A DNA stretch of 64,000 nucleotides from CAWFQB01 sp965277875 (GCA_965277875.1 CBDIDV010000002.1:2294001-2358000); one strand, 5' to 3'. Positions 51,824 to 61,106 are shown, counted from the first letter of the stretch. A program made the numbers and translations. The notes: generated by a model not told the origin, from the letters alone.

Positions 51824-52798
51824 TTACTGCTTCGCCTTCATTTCGCTTGGCGCGTCCTGCGGCCTGCGCTTCGCCAGCCATTTACGCTGCCAGTAGCGGA
51901 CACGGTAGCGGACGATCTGGCCCAGAGCGCGCAGCAAGATACCGGGCAGGATGATCGGGCGCAGCAACAGGGGCGTTAGCGTGGCATAATGTTTTCTATA
52001 AAACAGATACTGGCTGCGATGAAACTCATACGTCATGCGCGCGGGAACCATGTCGCTGCTTTTGCCGATATAATGACAGATCACGGCATCGGGCAGATAC
52101 GTGACGCGCCAGGGAGCGGTGTGGTTGACGCGCCAGCACAGGTCTACATCCTCGCAGTACATATAGAAATCTTCATCGAACGCGCCGATCTGATCGAGCA
52201 GGGCGCGGCGCATCATCAGGGCCGCGCCCGAAACCCAATCCACGTCACGGGGCGTGGCGTGATCCCACTCTTTCATCAGGTAATCGGACGCGAAGCGGTT
52301 GCGCGGAAACAGGCGTCCGAGCGGCGTATTGCGAAAAAAGCCTGTGGCGAGATTAGGATACTGTCGGCACGAGTATTGCAGGCTGCCGTCCGCATTGAGC
52401 AGCTTGGGGCCGACGATGCCGATGTCCGGGTTCGCGTCCGCATAGGTGACAAGGGTTTGCAGCGCGCCGGCTGTGACTTTGGTGTCGGAGTTTAGAAACA
52501 GCACATAGCGCCCGGTCGCAAGCGGCAGGGCGGCGTTATTGCCCGCGCCAAACCCGATGTTGCTGGTATTCACGACAAGCGTGACGCGGGGAAACAGGGC
52601 GCGCACCATCTCGCGGCTGCCGTCCTCGCTGGCGTTATCGGCCACAATGATCTGCGCGTTTACTCCGGGCGGCTGGTCGAGGAGGGACTGCAAGCTCTCT
52701 TTCAGCAGTTCACGCGTGTTCCAGTTGAGGATGATGACGGTCAAATCCACATCTACACTTGTATTTTGATCCAACCCGTCACCACCCTCTGCAATCAT
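51824..52798 (-). CDS. GT2 glycosyltransferase (rhamnosyltransferase-like)
   Basis: A 324-residue GT-A enzyme: L-T-V-I-I-L-N-W-N-T-R-E-L-L, D-N-A-S-E-D-G-S, N-I-G-F-G-A-G-N-N, the D-x-D-like L-N-S-D-T, and later M-M-R-R-A-L-L-D-Q-I-G-A-F-D-E-D-F and E-D-V-D-L-C-W-R. This is the dTDP-rhamnosyl/galactofuranosyl transferase type that extends surface polysaccharide. The C-terminal ~40 residues contain a hydrophobic, possibly membrane-binding helix. It is separated from the second GT2 gene by the ATPase/DUF4276 pair. Confidence 0.93.
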   Translation of the reverse strand: MIAEGGDGLDQNTSVDVDLTVIILNWNTRELLKESLQSLLDQPPGVNAQIIVADNASEDGSREMVRALFPRVTLVVNTSNIGFGAGNNAALPLATGRYVLFLNSDTKVTAGALQTLVTYADANPDIGIVGPKLLNADGSLQYSCRQYPNLATGFFRNTPLGRLFPRNRFASDYLMKEWDHATPRDVDWVSGAALMMRRALLDQIGAFDEDFYMYCEDVDLCWRVNHTAPWRVTYLPDAVICHYIGKSSDMVPARMTYEFHRSQYLFYRKHYATLTPLLLRPIILPGILLRALGQIVRYRVRYWQRKWLAKRRPQDAPSEMKAKQ

Positions 52799-52843
52799 CC
52801 ACGTACTGTCGGCTTTGCCTGCCCGTCAACTTCCACCATCTGC

Positions 52844-53488
52844 TCACGGCGTAACCACAATGGTGTTGTTGTCGATAGCCTCTACAATCTGCTCGATGGC
52901 ATGGCACAATCGTCGAAAAGAACGCGAGTTGTTGCGCGCCAGCGTGACATCTATCAAGCGTGTCATAGCCAGTTGATCCTCTACTTCATTGTAGGCCACC
53001 TTCCTGCGACCGTTTACCATTGGAAGCTGCGCTGTAATCCAGCCTTTTACGCCTTGTATCGCTTCCGGGTCGCCGTCGAACACAGTATCAGCGGGCAAAA
53101 CAAAATGCGTGCCGATGCTTTTGCCCGCAATGGTCGGCAGGCTGGCAAGGAACCATGCCTCATATTCACACTTTGCAGCGACAATCACAACAGGAACAAG
53201 CGCTCCGTGTACGTTGACGCGCTTTGACAAACTCTCTGCCAACCGTAAAGCACAAGCGTCATCAGCATCCAAAAGCACGAGCGTTGCCGCACAGTTCGGA
53301 TCACGAAATGCAGCGTCGAGAAACTTCTCCAGTCCACCGGGGTGAGTGATGTTGCCCTTACCTTTTGCGACTATGGGAACGCTTACAGATATGTCATATC
53401 GCTCCATCTCATGCAATATCTTATGGCACAGATTGGGCAGCGCGCTTTTCTCGCCTGTTCCTTCAACTATAGGTACGATATTAGCCAA
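52844..53488 (-). CDS. DUF4276 (TOPRIM-like) protein of an ATPase pair
   Basis: A 214-residue protein. The N-terminal strand I-V-P-I-V-E-G-T-G-E-K has the conserved Glu (residue 9), followed by L-V-L-L-D-A-D-D-A-C (Asp74/76/77) and K-C-E-Y-E-A-W-F-L-A (Glu108/110). This E...D-x-D layout is that of TOPRIM nucleases and of DUF4276 in particular. Its start overlaps the upstream ATPase gene by 8 bp. Together they resemble split OLD-type or PARIS-like ATPase-TOPRIM modules, which act in phage defence. DNA or RNA cleavage is inferred, not shown. Confidence 0.85.
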   Translation of the reverse strand: MANIVPIVEGTGEKSALPNLCHKILHEMERYDISVSVPIVAKGKGNITHPGGLEKFLDAAFRDPNCAATLVLLDADDACALRLAESLSKRVNVHGALVPVVIVAAKCEYEAWFLASLPTIAGKSIGTHFVLPADTVFDGDPEAIQGVKGWITAQLPMVNGRRKVAYNEVEDQLAMTRLIDVTLARNNSRSFRRLCHAIEQIVEAIDNNTIVVTP

Positions 53489-54629
53489 GGTCGGGCCTCA
53501 CCGGTTCGGCGGGCAGAGTGCGTAGTTCCTCGATACGAAGCAGATCTCCGGTTGTAAACAGCTCGTCTTTGATTATGCTGATCTGGTGCGCGAGAAGAGG
53601 GCCTATATGCGTCATACCGTCTCTCTGCTCTACTACGCGCAAATCATGGACGTCAAACTCCGATATGAAATCCGGGCTTTGCGTGGCAATAATCACTTGG
53701 TTGTTGAGCGCAGCTTCTTTGATAACGCCGACTATGCTGTTTAATGCGCCGGGATGCAGCGATAGTTCCGGTTCCTCAATCACAATCACCATGTTAAAAA
53801 CATCCTGATAGAGTGACGCGAGAAGCGCGAGGAGACGTATTGTGCCATCTGACTCCTGCGCCAGATCGAACAAGGCGCTTGCGCCGGAGGGAGATGTATG
53901 TTCCGTTTTGATATTGAGAAAGCCGCTGCTGGCTCTTTCTACTTCGATGTCGGTAATGCCCGTAATATGCTTGAAAGTATTTTTCAGACTGCCGGACAAA
54001 TCCGCGCGCTGCAGTTCTTGAATGCAGGCGGCAAGGTTTTCTCCGCGTTCTCTCAGAGATCTACTGCCGTTCTTTTTCTGTGGCTTACGCAGTTCTTCGG
54101 GCAAGAATGCGTAGAATTTGCTGTCAGTAAGCCACTTGTAGATGTCGTTCAATGAACCATTACCAAATATTTTTACTGTGGGAAGTACAAGCGCTTTAGA
54201 ATCAAGCAAGTCCATCATCTGATCCTGAAATGCAGGGAAGCCGTGGACACTCCAACGATTAGTGTTTCGCTCAAAACTTTCAGCCCCGAAATTACACTTC
54301 TCGCTCAGTATTGCGTAGCTATCAGGCATCGCCGCTGCAAGTTGAAAAGAGTATTGACCTGGTGTTGACAAATGTTCCACATCAATAATTATTTCGATTG
54401 GTTCGGAACTGTTGCTGTCAGGCATCCATCGCCGCAAAGAGGAGAGGCCGCCCCGCTTCTCGATAGCATTGTCCAGATTGTCTGTCAAAGCATCCCGGAC
54501 AAAACGCATCACATCAATAAACGCGCTCTTGCCGGCCCCATTGCGGCCCACCAGAACGGTCAACGGGCCGAGCGTCACGTCTACGTCGGCGAGGCTCCGA
54601 AAGTTTTTCACACGGACACGGGTAATCAC
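53481..54629 (-). CDS. AAA_21/SMC-like ATPase of a putative defence module
   Basis: An ABC/SMC-type ATPase of 382 residues. Starting at GTG 54629, the N-terminus is T-R-V-R-V-K-N-F-R-S-L, then Walker A G-R-N-G-A-G-K-S. A signature-like segment A-Q-E-S-D-G-T-I-R, Walker B M-V-I-V-I-E-E-P-E-L-S-L-H-P and A-T-Q-S-P-D-F follow in the last third. Around residue 190, a basic helical segment K-P-Q-K-K-N-G-S-R-S may be the coiled-coil insertion. GGGAG precedes the GTG at 54629; an ATG at 54644 has no SD. The frame leads into the DUF4276 gene with an 8-bp overlap. Confidence 0.9.
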   Translation of the reverse strand: MITRVRVKNFRSLADVDVTLGPLTVLVGRNGAGKSAFIDVMRFVRDALTDNLDNAIEKRGGLSSLRRWMPDSNSSEPIEIIIDVEHLSTPGQYSFQLAAAMPDSYAILSEKCNFGAESFERNTNRWSVHGFPAFQDQMMDLLDSKALVLPTVKIFGNGSLNDIYKWLTDSKFYAFLPEELRKPQKKNGSRSLRERGENLAACIQELQRADLSGSLKNTFKHITGITDIEVERASSGFLNIKTEHTSPSGASALFDLAQESDGTIRLLALLASLYQDVFNMVIVIEEPELSLHPGALNSIVGVIKEAALNNQVIIATQSPDFISEFDVHDLRVVEQRDGMTHIGPLLAHQISIIKDELFTTGDLLRIEELRTLPAEPVRPDLG

Positions 54630-54686
54630 AAGTAGCGCTCCCATTAGAACAACGCACTAAACAAGCCATAAACAATCGCAAACGAC

Positions 54687-55616
54687 TTACAAGCCCATCG
54701 GTTGCTTGGCGGCGGCGCGGCGGCGGGATTGGAGCCATGCGTGGGGCCAGGACAGGGCGGAAATCAGGGCGCGGAACGGCCAGAACCAGAATGCGCGATA
54801 ATGCTTTCGGTAGAAGCATAATAGCCCGCGCCGTGACTCCCAGGCCATCGCCGCGCCTACCTGCGTGGTACTCGCGCCGCCGTAATGAATGATCTCCACA
54901 TCGGGCGTAAAGTAGATCTGCCACCCCGCCCGCTTGCAGCGCAAGCACCAGTCTACCTCGTTAAAAAAGATAGGAAAGGCAAGGTCGAGCAGGCCGACCG
55001 CGTTCAGCGTCTCGCCGCGCAGCAGCAGAAACGTTCCCATCGGCTGATCTACAGAGGCGACATGCGCGTAATCGAACCATGTCATGCGGTACGCGCCGAA
55101 GAACCGGCTGTGTGACAGCAATCTGCTCAGGCCCAGCAGTTCCCACAATACCGACAGCGGGGTGGGAAAGCCGCGCACCGAACGCTGCAACCGCCCATCC
55201 GTATACACCTGCCGCACACCCAACGCGCCCGCGTCCCTGTGTTCTTCCATAAACGCCACGGCTTTTTCCAAACCATGCGGCGGCAGGATCACATCGGGGT
55301 TCAATAACAGTTTATACGCGCCCTGCGCCGCTTCCAGTGCCTGATTGTTGCCCTCGGCATAGCCTTTGTTATCCGGGTTGGCGATCAGGATGACAGCGGG
55401 AAAACGCTCCGAGACGGCCTCTGCGCTGCCATCGCCGGAAGCGTTGTCTACGACGATCACCTCAAAGCCGAAGTCCGGCGGGGCGTCGTAGATGCTTGCA
55501 AGCGCGCTAAGCAGCAGGGCGCGCGTGTTCCAGGTCACGATGCAGACCGACAGGCGGATGGTCGGCGTTTCAGACGTTGTGGTGTCAAGGTCGGGCATGA
55601 TGAGCGGTTTCGTCAT
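54687..55616 (-). CDS. GT2 glycosyltransferase
   Basis: A 309-residue GT-A enzyme: S-V-C-I-V-T-W-N-T-R-A-L-L, D-N-A-S-G-D-G-S, D-N-K-G-Y-A-E-G-N-N, L-L-N-P-D-V, and E-V-D-W-C-L-R-C-K-R-A-G. It resembles the other GT2 of this cluster but is not a close copy. The C-terminus has a hydrophobic Trp/Phe-rich helix (F-W-F-W-P-F). It probably adds a sugar to the same surface glycan. Its start overlaps the end of a small upstream frame by 32 bp. Confidence 0.93.
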   Translation of the reverse strand: MTKPLIMPDLDTTTSETPTIRLSVCIVTWNTRALLLSALASIYDAPPDFGFEVIVVDNASGDGSAEAVSERFPAVILIANPDNKGYAEGNNQALEAAQGAYKLLLNPDVILPPHGLEKAVAFMEEHRDAGALGVRQVYTDGRLQRSVRGFPTPLSVLWELLGLSRLLSHSRFFGAYRMTWFDYAHVASVDQPMGTFLLLRGETLNAVGLLDLAFPIFFNEVDWCLRCKRAGWQIYFTPDVEIIHYGGASTTQVGAAMAWESRRGLLCFYRKHYRAFWFWPFRALISALSWPHAWLQSRRRAAAKQPMGL

Positions 55617-55773
55617 TCACTTGCGGGACGCGCAGGCGGCAGAATGTATCCTGCCTGATGCAGGTCTTGCGGAATGCCGCTTCCGAGTCGGCAGGAACAA
55701 TGACGTACCGCTCGTCGGCAGAAAGCAGCGTTTGGTACGGGGTCGTGCGTGAGTAACTGCGCGGTCGGGGCAT
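55585..55773 (-). CDS. possible small protein upstream of GT2
   Basis: A 62-residue frame (start ATG 55773) overlapping the following GT2 gene by 32 bp and the preceding small frame by one base (TGATG). Composition is ordinary rather than shadow-like (L-S-A-D-E-R-Y-V-I-V-P-A-D-S-E-A-A-F), but I know no family. Coupled start/stop arrangement is the main support. Confidence 0.35.
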   Translation of the reverse strand: MPRPRSYSRTTPYQTLLSADERYVIVPADSEAAFRKTCIRQDTFCRLRVPQVNDETAHHARP

Positions 55774-55931
55774 CAGCGCACTCGATCAGACGCGCCGATG
55801 ATGGCGAGTTTGCGCGCAGGCCGGTGCGTGGTTCGGCATATCGCCGACAGCTTCTTCAGTTCCTCCACGTTGTCGTTTTCCAGCGCCTGCTCCGGCATGG
55901 CAAACCGTGTTCCTTCCTCACCATAGCGCAT
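55773..55931 (-). CDS. possible small protein, first of a coupled pair
   Basis: A 52-residue frame starting at ATG 55931 (M-R-Y-G-E-E-G-T-R-F), with a predicted helix E-N-D-N-V-E-E-L-K-K-L-S and a basic end. Its TGA overlaps the next ATG by one base. GGGAG lies just upstream of the start. The frame is open further upstream to 56033. No family is recognised. Confidence 0.4.
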   Translation of the reverse strand: MRYGEEGTRFAMPEQALENDNVEELKKLSAICRTTHRPARKLAIIGASDRVR

Positions 55932-56321
55932 ATCCCGCTCCCTGTCCCGGCCTTTCATCAGTATACCCGTATTGCAACGCCTGGGCTGAACCGCGCGGCG
56001 CGATGGCAGGGCCAGCGCATCTAAACTGCCCACGGGTGGCCTATCTTACTTCTTTGCCCGCGTCCTAGTGGCCTCCGGCCGGGCGGACGCGCGCAGCGAA
56101 GGCCAAAGCGTTCTGCGGACGCGCCATGCAGCAAGCGTGGCGCAAGACTGGCAAAGCGCTGTAACAAAGCCGGGAAGCGCAGCTGCCTCCATCCACAGAA
56201 AAGATGCAGGCGTCACCCCCTGCACAACCGTCAGGGACATAAGCGCGGATGAGGGCGCCGCGCGACTTGATAAATGTTCACATTTTCAGATGCGTTTGCC
56301 CTGTGATACGTTCGGTTCGAT
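55932..56321. other. intergenic region before the tRNA gene
   Basis: About 390 bp. Around 56105-56130, GCCAAAGCGTTCTGCGGACG resembles the inner part of the dispersed hairpin repeat, so a decayed copy is possible. No convincing gene is visible on either strand. Confidence 0.4.
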
Positions 56322-56350
56322 TTGACAGCGGGCGCGTGTCATGCTATAAT
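56322..56350 (+). promoter_or_regulatory. consensus sigma-70 promoter of the tRNA-Ser gene
   Basis: TTGACA (56322-56327) and TATAAT (56345-56350) match the consensus exactly, with a 17-bp spacer, 41 bp before the mature tRNA. Confidence 0.9.
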
Positions 56351-56391
56351 ACAAGTCAGACAAACGCGTGTCGCGATGTGTGACGCGTTTT

Positions 56392-56480
56392 GGAGTGATG
56401 TCCGAGTTGGTCTAAGGAGCACGATTGGAAATCGTGTATGCCCCACAAAGGTATCGAGGGTTCGAATCCCTCTCACTCCG
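56392..56480 (+). tRNA. tRNA-Ser (anticodon GGA)
   Basis: The acceptor stem GGAGTGA pairs with TCACTCC, followed by discriminator G. The anticodon arm ACGATT-GGA-AATCGT places GGA in the loop (decoding UCC/UCU). A class II variable arm follows (TGCCCCACAAAGGTA). The T arm is GAGGG-TTCGAAT-CCCTC. The length of 89 nt fits serine tRNA. CCA is not encoded (GCTTG follows). Confidence 0.96.
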
Positions 56481-56796
56481 CTTGCATTGATTTGTATCAA
56501 TCTGCACTAATCTGCATTGAACGGCCTGCTTTGCAGGGCCTGCATCGAACAAAGGTATCCAGAGACGCAAAGCGCCTGCGCGTCTTGCGGGCCTGCCGAA
56601 ATCACAGGGGACGGGTGTGGCAATGCGCTATGCCGCGTCCTCTTTCCCTTTGTGGATGTATCCTCTGTTTTTGATGCAAGCCGGAAGATGTCCGGGCTTT
56701 TCAGAGAGTGTTGGGGATTATGCCGCTTGTGGGTTCGCTTTTTGCTGTACTTCCGATTGATGCTGTTTGTGCCGCTTGACTTGTGAGGAGAACCGC
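56481..56796. other. spacer between tRNA-Ser and the PIG-L gene
   Basis: It contains an immediate short repeat (ATCAATCTGCACTAATCTGCAT, about 56496-56517) and the terminator at 56678-56701. An open frame at 56517-56786 is Cys-rich without family resemblance and is not called. Confidence 0.4.
56678..56701 (+). terminator. hairpin terminator downstream of tRNA-Ser
   Basis: AAGCCGGA pairs with TCCGGGCTT with one bulged base, a 5-nt loop, then TTT. Confidence 0.55.
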
Positions 56797-58377
56797 TTGC
56801 TCGTGCGCCCGCCCGTTCGTACCCGTTTGCAATCGCGCCTGTGCCTGCTGCGCCGTTATGCCTGGCTTGGCGTCGCCCTGCCGTGCGTGTATGTCGGCGC
56901 AGCCAGCCTTGCGTTCGCGATCCGCCAGCGGCATGCGAACGCTCTGAGCGCGCGTTTACATCTGCCCATCACAAGCGCCCCGCTCGCCCAAACGCGCCTG
57001 ATGGTCTTTGCGCCCCATTGCGACGACGAAACGCTGGGCTGCGCGGGCCTGATACAGCAGACTATCGAGGCGGGCGGACACGCGCAGGTTGTCATGCTTA
57101 CTAATGGCGACGGGTTCCGCACCGCTGTGGAGTGCCGAACGCACAGCCTGCACGTCACGTCCGCGGATTATGTAGAATACGCGGCGGCGCGACAGCAGGA
57201 GTCGGTTCGCGCCTTGGGCAATCTGGGCGTTAAATCCGATAATGTGCGCTTTTTGGGCTATCCCGATCAGGGCTTACAGGCGCTGTGGAACGATGACTGG
57301 ACGCCCGATCAACTGTATACGTCCCTCACGACGCGCTGCGACCGTGCGCCCTACGCGCTTAACTACAGGGTGGGCGTGGCGTACTGCGGTCAGAACGTGC
57401 TGGACGACGTCAAGGCCAATCTGCGGGCGTTCCGCCCCACCCTCATCACGGTCACGCATCCCGGCGAGGATCATGCGGATCATGCCGCATCTGCCGCCTT
57501 TGTGGCCCGCGCGCTGCAGGAACTAAGGGCCGAACCGAATGAAGCGGCCTGGGCCGCGCACACGCGCCTGCAATACTATCTGGTACACCGGGGCGACTGG
57601 CCTCTGCCCGCGTCCGGCGTGACCGGCAGCAGTCTTGCCCCGCTTACTCCGCCGGTCGAGATGACGCGCGCCGATACGCGCTGGTTCAGCCTGCCGCTCA
57701 CGCCCGCCCAGACCCGGCGCAAAGCGCAGAGCATCGCCCTGTATCCAAGCCAGACCGCAATGATGGGACGCTTCCTGAACGCGTTTGCGCGGGCGAGCGA
57801 ATTGTACGGTGAGATCGCGCCCGCCCGCCTCGCCCGCGTGCCAGACGGCGCGATCCGCATAGACGCCAACGCGGACGACTGGCAGGCCCTGCCGCCCGGC
57901 CTGCTCGACCCCGTGCGCGACAACGTCCTGCGCGATTTGCAGGGGAGCGGCGACATTCGCGCCCTGTACGCCTGCCGCGACAGCCATTTCTTGTATCTGC
58001 GCCTGGACTGCCGCCAGCCGGTCAGCAGCCGCATCGCGTACACGCTGCGCATACGCGCATTCACCCGCGACGGCGCGACCGCGCCGCGCGTCTACACGGT
58101 AAATCTGCGTCCCGCATCTCCTGATACCCCATCGCAGGACGGCATACGGCTGGCTTCCCGCGACTGTCTTCTGGAAGCCGCTGTGCCATGGGACAATCTG
58201 ACGCGGGGAATAAGTAAGTCGGAAGAGGTGAGATCAGAAGAGGAAAAGAAGAAAAGAGGAAACGAGAGGAAAGTGCAAAGCGTGACTTCCTCATCGCCGC
58301 TTACTCTCGCCATCAGTGCGGATACCTATGCGGGCATTGAAATTGACAAAACGGGCGTTCGATTTTTGAGTGAGTGA
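56797..58377 (+). CDS. PIG-L (LmbE-like) deacetylase with C-terminal CBM9-like domain
   Basis: A 526-residue protein. An N-terminal hydrophobic helix (Y-A-W-L-G-V-A-L-P-C-V-Y-V-G-A-A) anchors it. The PIG-L domain has the zinc motif F-A-P-H-C-D-D-E-T-L-G-C (H-x-D-D) and H-P-G-E-D-H-A-D-H-A. The region ~345-525 resembles a CBM9/DOMON-like sugar-binding sandwich (G-A-I-R-I-D-A-N-A-D-D-W, then F-L-Y-L-R-L-D-C-R). It includes an odd Glu/Lys stretch near 480. Such enzymes deacetylate N-acetylglucosaminyl lipids or glycans. TTG 56797 has GAGGAG 6 nt upstream. nadD begins at its 3' end. Confidence 0.9.
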   Translation: MLVRPPVRTRLQSRLCLLRRYAWLGVALPCVYVGAASLAFAIRQRHANALSARLHLPITSAPLAQTRLMVFAPHCDDETLGCAGLIQQTIEAGGHAQVVMLTNGDGFRTAVECRTHSLHVTSADYVEYAAARQQESVRALGNLGVKSDNVRFLGYPDQGLQALWNDDWTPDQLYTSLTTRCDRAPYALNYRVGVAYCGQNVLDDVKANLRAFRPTLITVTHPGEDHADHAASAAFVARALQELRAEPNEAAWAAHTRLQYYLVHRGDWPLPASGVTGSSLAPLTPPVEMTRADTRWFSLPLTPAQTRRKAQSIALYPSQTAMMGRFLNAFARASELYGEIAPARLARVPDGAIRIDANADDWQALPPGLLDPVRDNVLRDLQGSGDIRALYACRDSHFLYLRLDCRQPVSSRIAYTLRIRAFTRDGATAPRVYTVNLRPASPDTPSQDGIRLASRDCLLEAAVPWDNLTRGISKSEEVRSEEEKKKRGNERKVQSVTSSSPLTLAISADTYAGIEIDKTGVRFLSE

Positions 58378-58384
58378 CCGGCTG

Positions 58385-59032
58385 ATGCGACTTGGAATCA
58401 TGGGCGGCACATTCGATCCGATACATCACGGCCACCTGTTCGTTGCCGAAGAGGCGCGGGCGCGGTTTCGGCTGGATAAAGTGCTGTTTGTGCCGAACGG
58501 TCAGCCGCCGCACAAAAAAGGCGTTGTGATTACGCCTTCCAATCACCGCTACAACATGGCCCTGATCGCCACGCATTCCAACGGCGCGTTCGCCTGCTCG
58601 ACGCTGGAAACGGCGCGCGCCGGCCCCTCGTACACCGTAGATACGCTGGCGCAGCTGCGCGTCCAGGAGCCGGACGCCGAACTTTTCTACATCACGGGCG
58701 TAGACGCGGTCGCCGACATTTTAAGCTGGAAGCGTCACGAAGAGGTGATACAGGCGGCGACCTTTATTGCCGCCACGCGCCCCGGCTTTGATATAAGCAG
58801 TCTCAAGTCGCGTTTGCCGGTCGCTTATTTGCAGCGTATTCTGCTGCTCGGTTCCACAGCCATCGGCATCTCCTCGACCGAGATACGAACGCGGCTGGCA
58901 CAGGGGCTTGCCGTGCGCTATATGCTGCCGGATGGCGTCCTGGAATATATACGCAAACAAAAATTGTATGCGGGCTTGGGAAGCGTCGCCCGCGCGGACG
59001 CTCCCGCCCGAACGCTTGCCGAAGCAGAATAA
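58385..59032 (+). CDS. nadD: nicotinate-nucleotide adenylyltransferase
   Basis: A 215-residue NadD joining ATP and nicotinate mononucleotide into deamido-NAD. Diagnostic segments are M-G-G-T-F-D-P-I-H-H-G-H-L at the start (the H-x-G-H nucleotide-binding motif), P-N-G-Q-P-P-H-K, F-I-T/Y-I-T-G-V-D-A and I-S-S-T-E-I-R near the end. The ATG at 58385 begins the conserved part; a GTG at 58370 would overlap the PIG-L gene by 8 bp and add five residues. It precedes rsfS, as in many bacteria (nadD-rsfS). Confidence 0.95.
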   Translation: MRLGIMGGTFDPIHHGHLFVAEEARARFRLDKVLFVPNGQPPHKKGVVITPSNHRYNMALIATHSNGAFACSTLETARAGPSYTVDTLAQLRVQEPDAELFYITGVDAVADILSWKRHEEVIQAATFIAATRPGFDISSLKSRLPVAYLQRILLLGSTAIGISSTEIRTRLAQGLAVRYMLPDGVLEYIRKQKLYAGLGSVARADAPARTLAEAE

Positions 59033-59116
59033 AGTTAGCAGACAGCGTTCAGGCACATCGTATTCAGAAAAACTGTATTCAGAAGTACGGAAGTTAGAAG
59101 ACGGAGTTTAGATATT

Positions 59117-59899
<783 letters not shown>

Positions 59900-59984
59900 T
59901 CTGCTGCTTGTTACCTGTCATTTGTCGCTTGTCGTGTACTGATCGTTTGCCTTTGCCCACGCGCTTCCAGGAAAGCATACTGCC

Positions 59985-61100
59985 ATGAACACACCGCCGA
60001 CCGGGAACAGGAAACAAGATACACCAGGCAGCCCGCCCGCCATGCCCATGCCGCAGGGTCTGCCCATCAACGCGCCTGCCGGCGCGCCAGGCGGGCAGGT
60101 TCCCGTCGGGCAGGCTCCCATGGCGCAGGGCAGCGTGGAGGATCATACACTCGTAGATACCACGGACGCCGAGGTTCTGCTCGCAAATGCCCAGAAGCGC
60201 AAGCAGATCGAGGACGACCTGCGCCGCATGGGTATGTCGCCCCTTGAAGTGCAGCGCCTGCTTAATGCCGACGGGCGCTCCTTTGATCCCACCGCCAATG
60301 AACTGCCTGCCGCGCCCGCCTCCGGGCGCGGCGCAAATATGCCCGTTCCTATCCTGCCTCCCTCCCCACCCCCGCGCAAAGCAAAGCCTGTCGGCGGCAA
60401 CATGCAGTCCATGCAGGCGCTGGCCGCCGAACTGATGGCGCAAAAAGCCGCGGCGCAGGTACAGGCCGTGCGCGAAGTGACTCTAGACCTGCCCCCGTTT
60501 CGCGAGTCATCAGCGCAGGAGGTGCGACAGGCGGAACCGCTATTACGCGACGCGGCCATGCTGCGCCGACGCGAAAAGTTTCAAGACGCCGAAGTCAAGG
60601 CGCGCGAGGCTTTGCAGTACGTTCCCAAAGACGCCGCCGCGCTGGAACTGCTGGGAGACATTTTGCAGGGCGTGGCCCGCGTCGAGGAAGCGATGGCCGT
60701 GTACAAGCGCGCCCTCGAAGCCGATCCCAAACGCTCTTCCGCCGAGCGGAAGTACGGCGAACTGCTTGTTTTGCAGCAAAACTGGAGCGCGACCGACCCC
60801 GAAGCGATGGAAACCAATTCCAAATGGCTCGCTCTTGTGCTGTCTATAATCCTCCCCGGACTGGGCCAGTTTCATAATCGCGAGATCGGCAAGGGCGTTT
60901 TCTTCCTGGTTATGGATGTAGTCTGCGTGTATCTGCTCGCCTACTCCCCTTACGGCTTCGGCGGACAGCATCGCCTTACCACCTCGCTGATCGTGTGCGG
61001 CGTACTGACCCTTGTTGTGTATATAGTCGCCCTTGTGGATACCTATAAAACAGCGCAGTCCAACAGCGGCGGACACGGCGGTTTCGGCTGGAACATATAG
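59985..61100 (+). CDS. TPR protein with C-terminal TM2-like membrane domain
   Basis: A 371-residue protein. Residues 1-170 are Pro/Met/Ala-rich and disordered with a short helical segment (R-R-M-G-M-S-P-L-E-V-Q-R-L-L). Residues ~185-275 form TPR-like helices (F-Q-D-A-E-V-K-A-R-E-A-L-Q-Y-V-P and A-M-A-V-Y-K-R-A-L-E-A-D-P). Three hydrophobic segments follow; the first, I-I-L-P-G-L-G-Q-F-H-N-R-E-I-G-K-G, has the P-G-x-G-Q-x-x-N element of TM2-type domains. The ATG at 59985 has no strong SD. Function unknown; the hairpin repeat copy B follows directly. Confidence 0.82.
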   Translation: MNTPPTGNRKQDTPGSPPAMPMPQGLPINAPAGAPGGQVPVGQAPMAQGSVEDHTLVDTTDAEVLLANAQKRKQIEDDLRRMGMSPLEVQRLLNADGRSFDPTANELPAAPASGRGANMPVPILPPSPPPRKAKPVGGNMQSMQALAAELMAQKAAAQVQAVREVTLDLPPFRESSAQEVRQAEPLLRDAAMLRRREKFQDAEVKAREALQYVPKDAAALELLGDILQGVARVEEAMAVYKRALEADPKRSSAERKYGELLVLQQNWSATDPEAMETNSKWLALVLSIILPGLGQFHNREIGKGVFFLVMDVVCVYLLAYSPYGFGGQHRLTTSLIVCGVLTLVVYIVALVDTYKTAQSNSGGHGGFGWNI

Positions 61101-61106
61101 AAAGCC

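Noticed and set aside
56517..56786. 89-codon frame behind tRNA-Ser
   Set aside because: It is Cys-rich and crosses a probable terminator; no SD or homology is evident.
56392..56796. tRNA-Ser considered as an integration site
   Set aside because: No integrase, no direct repeat of the tRNA 3' end and no mobile genes follow; downstream genes are housekeeping.
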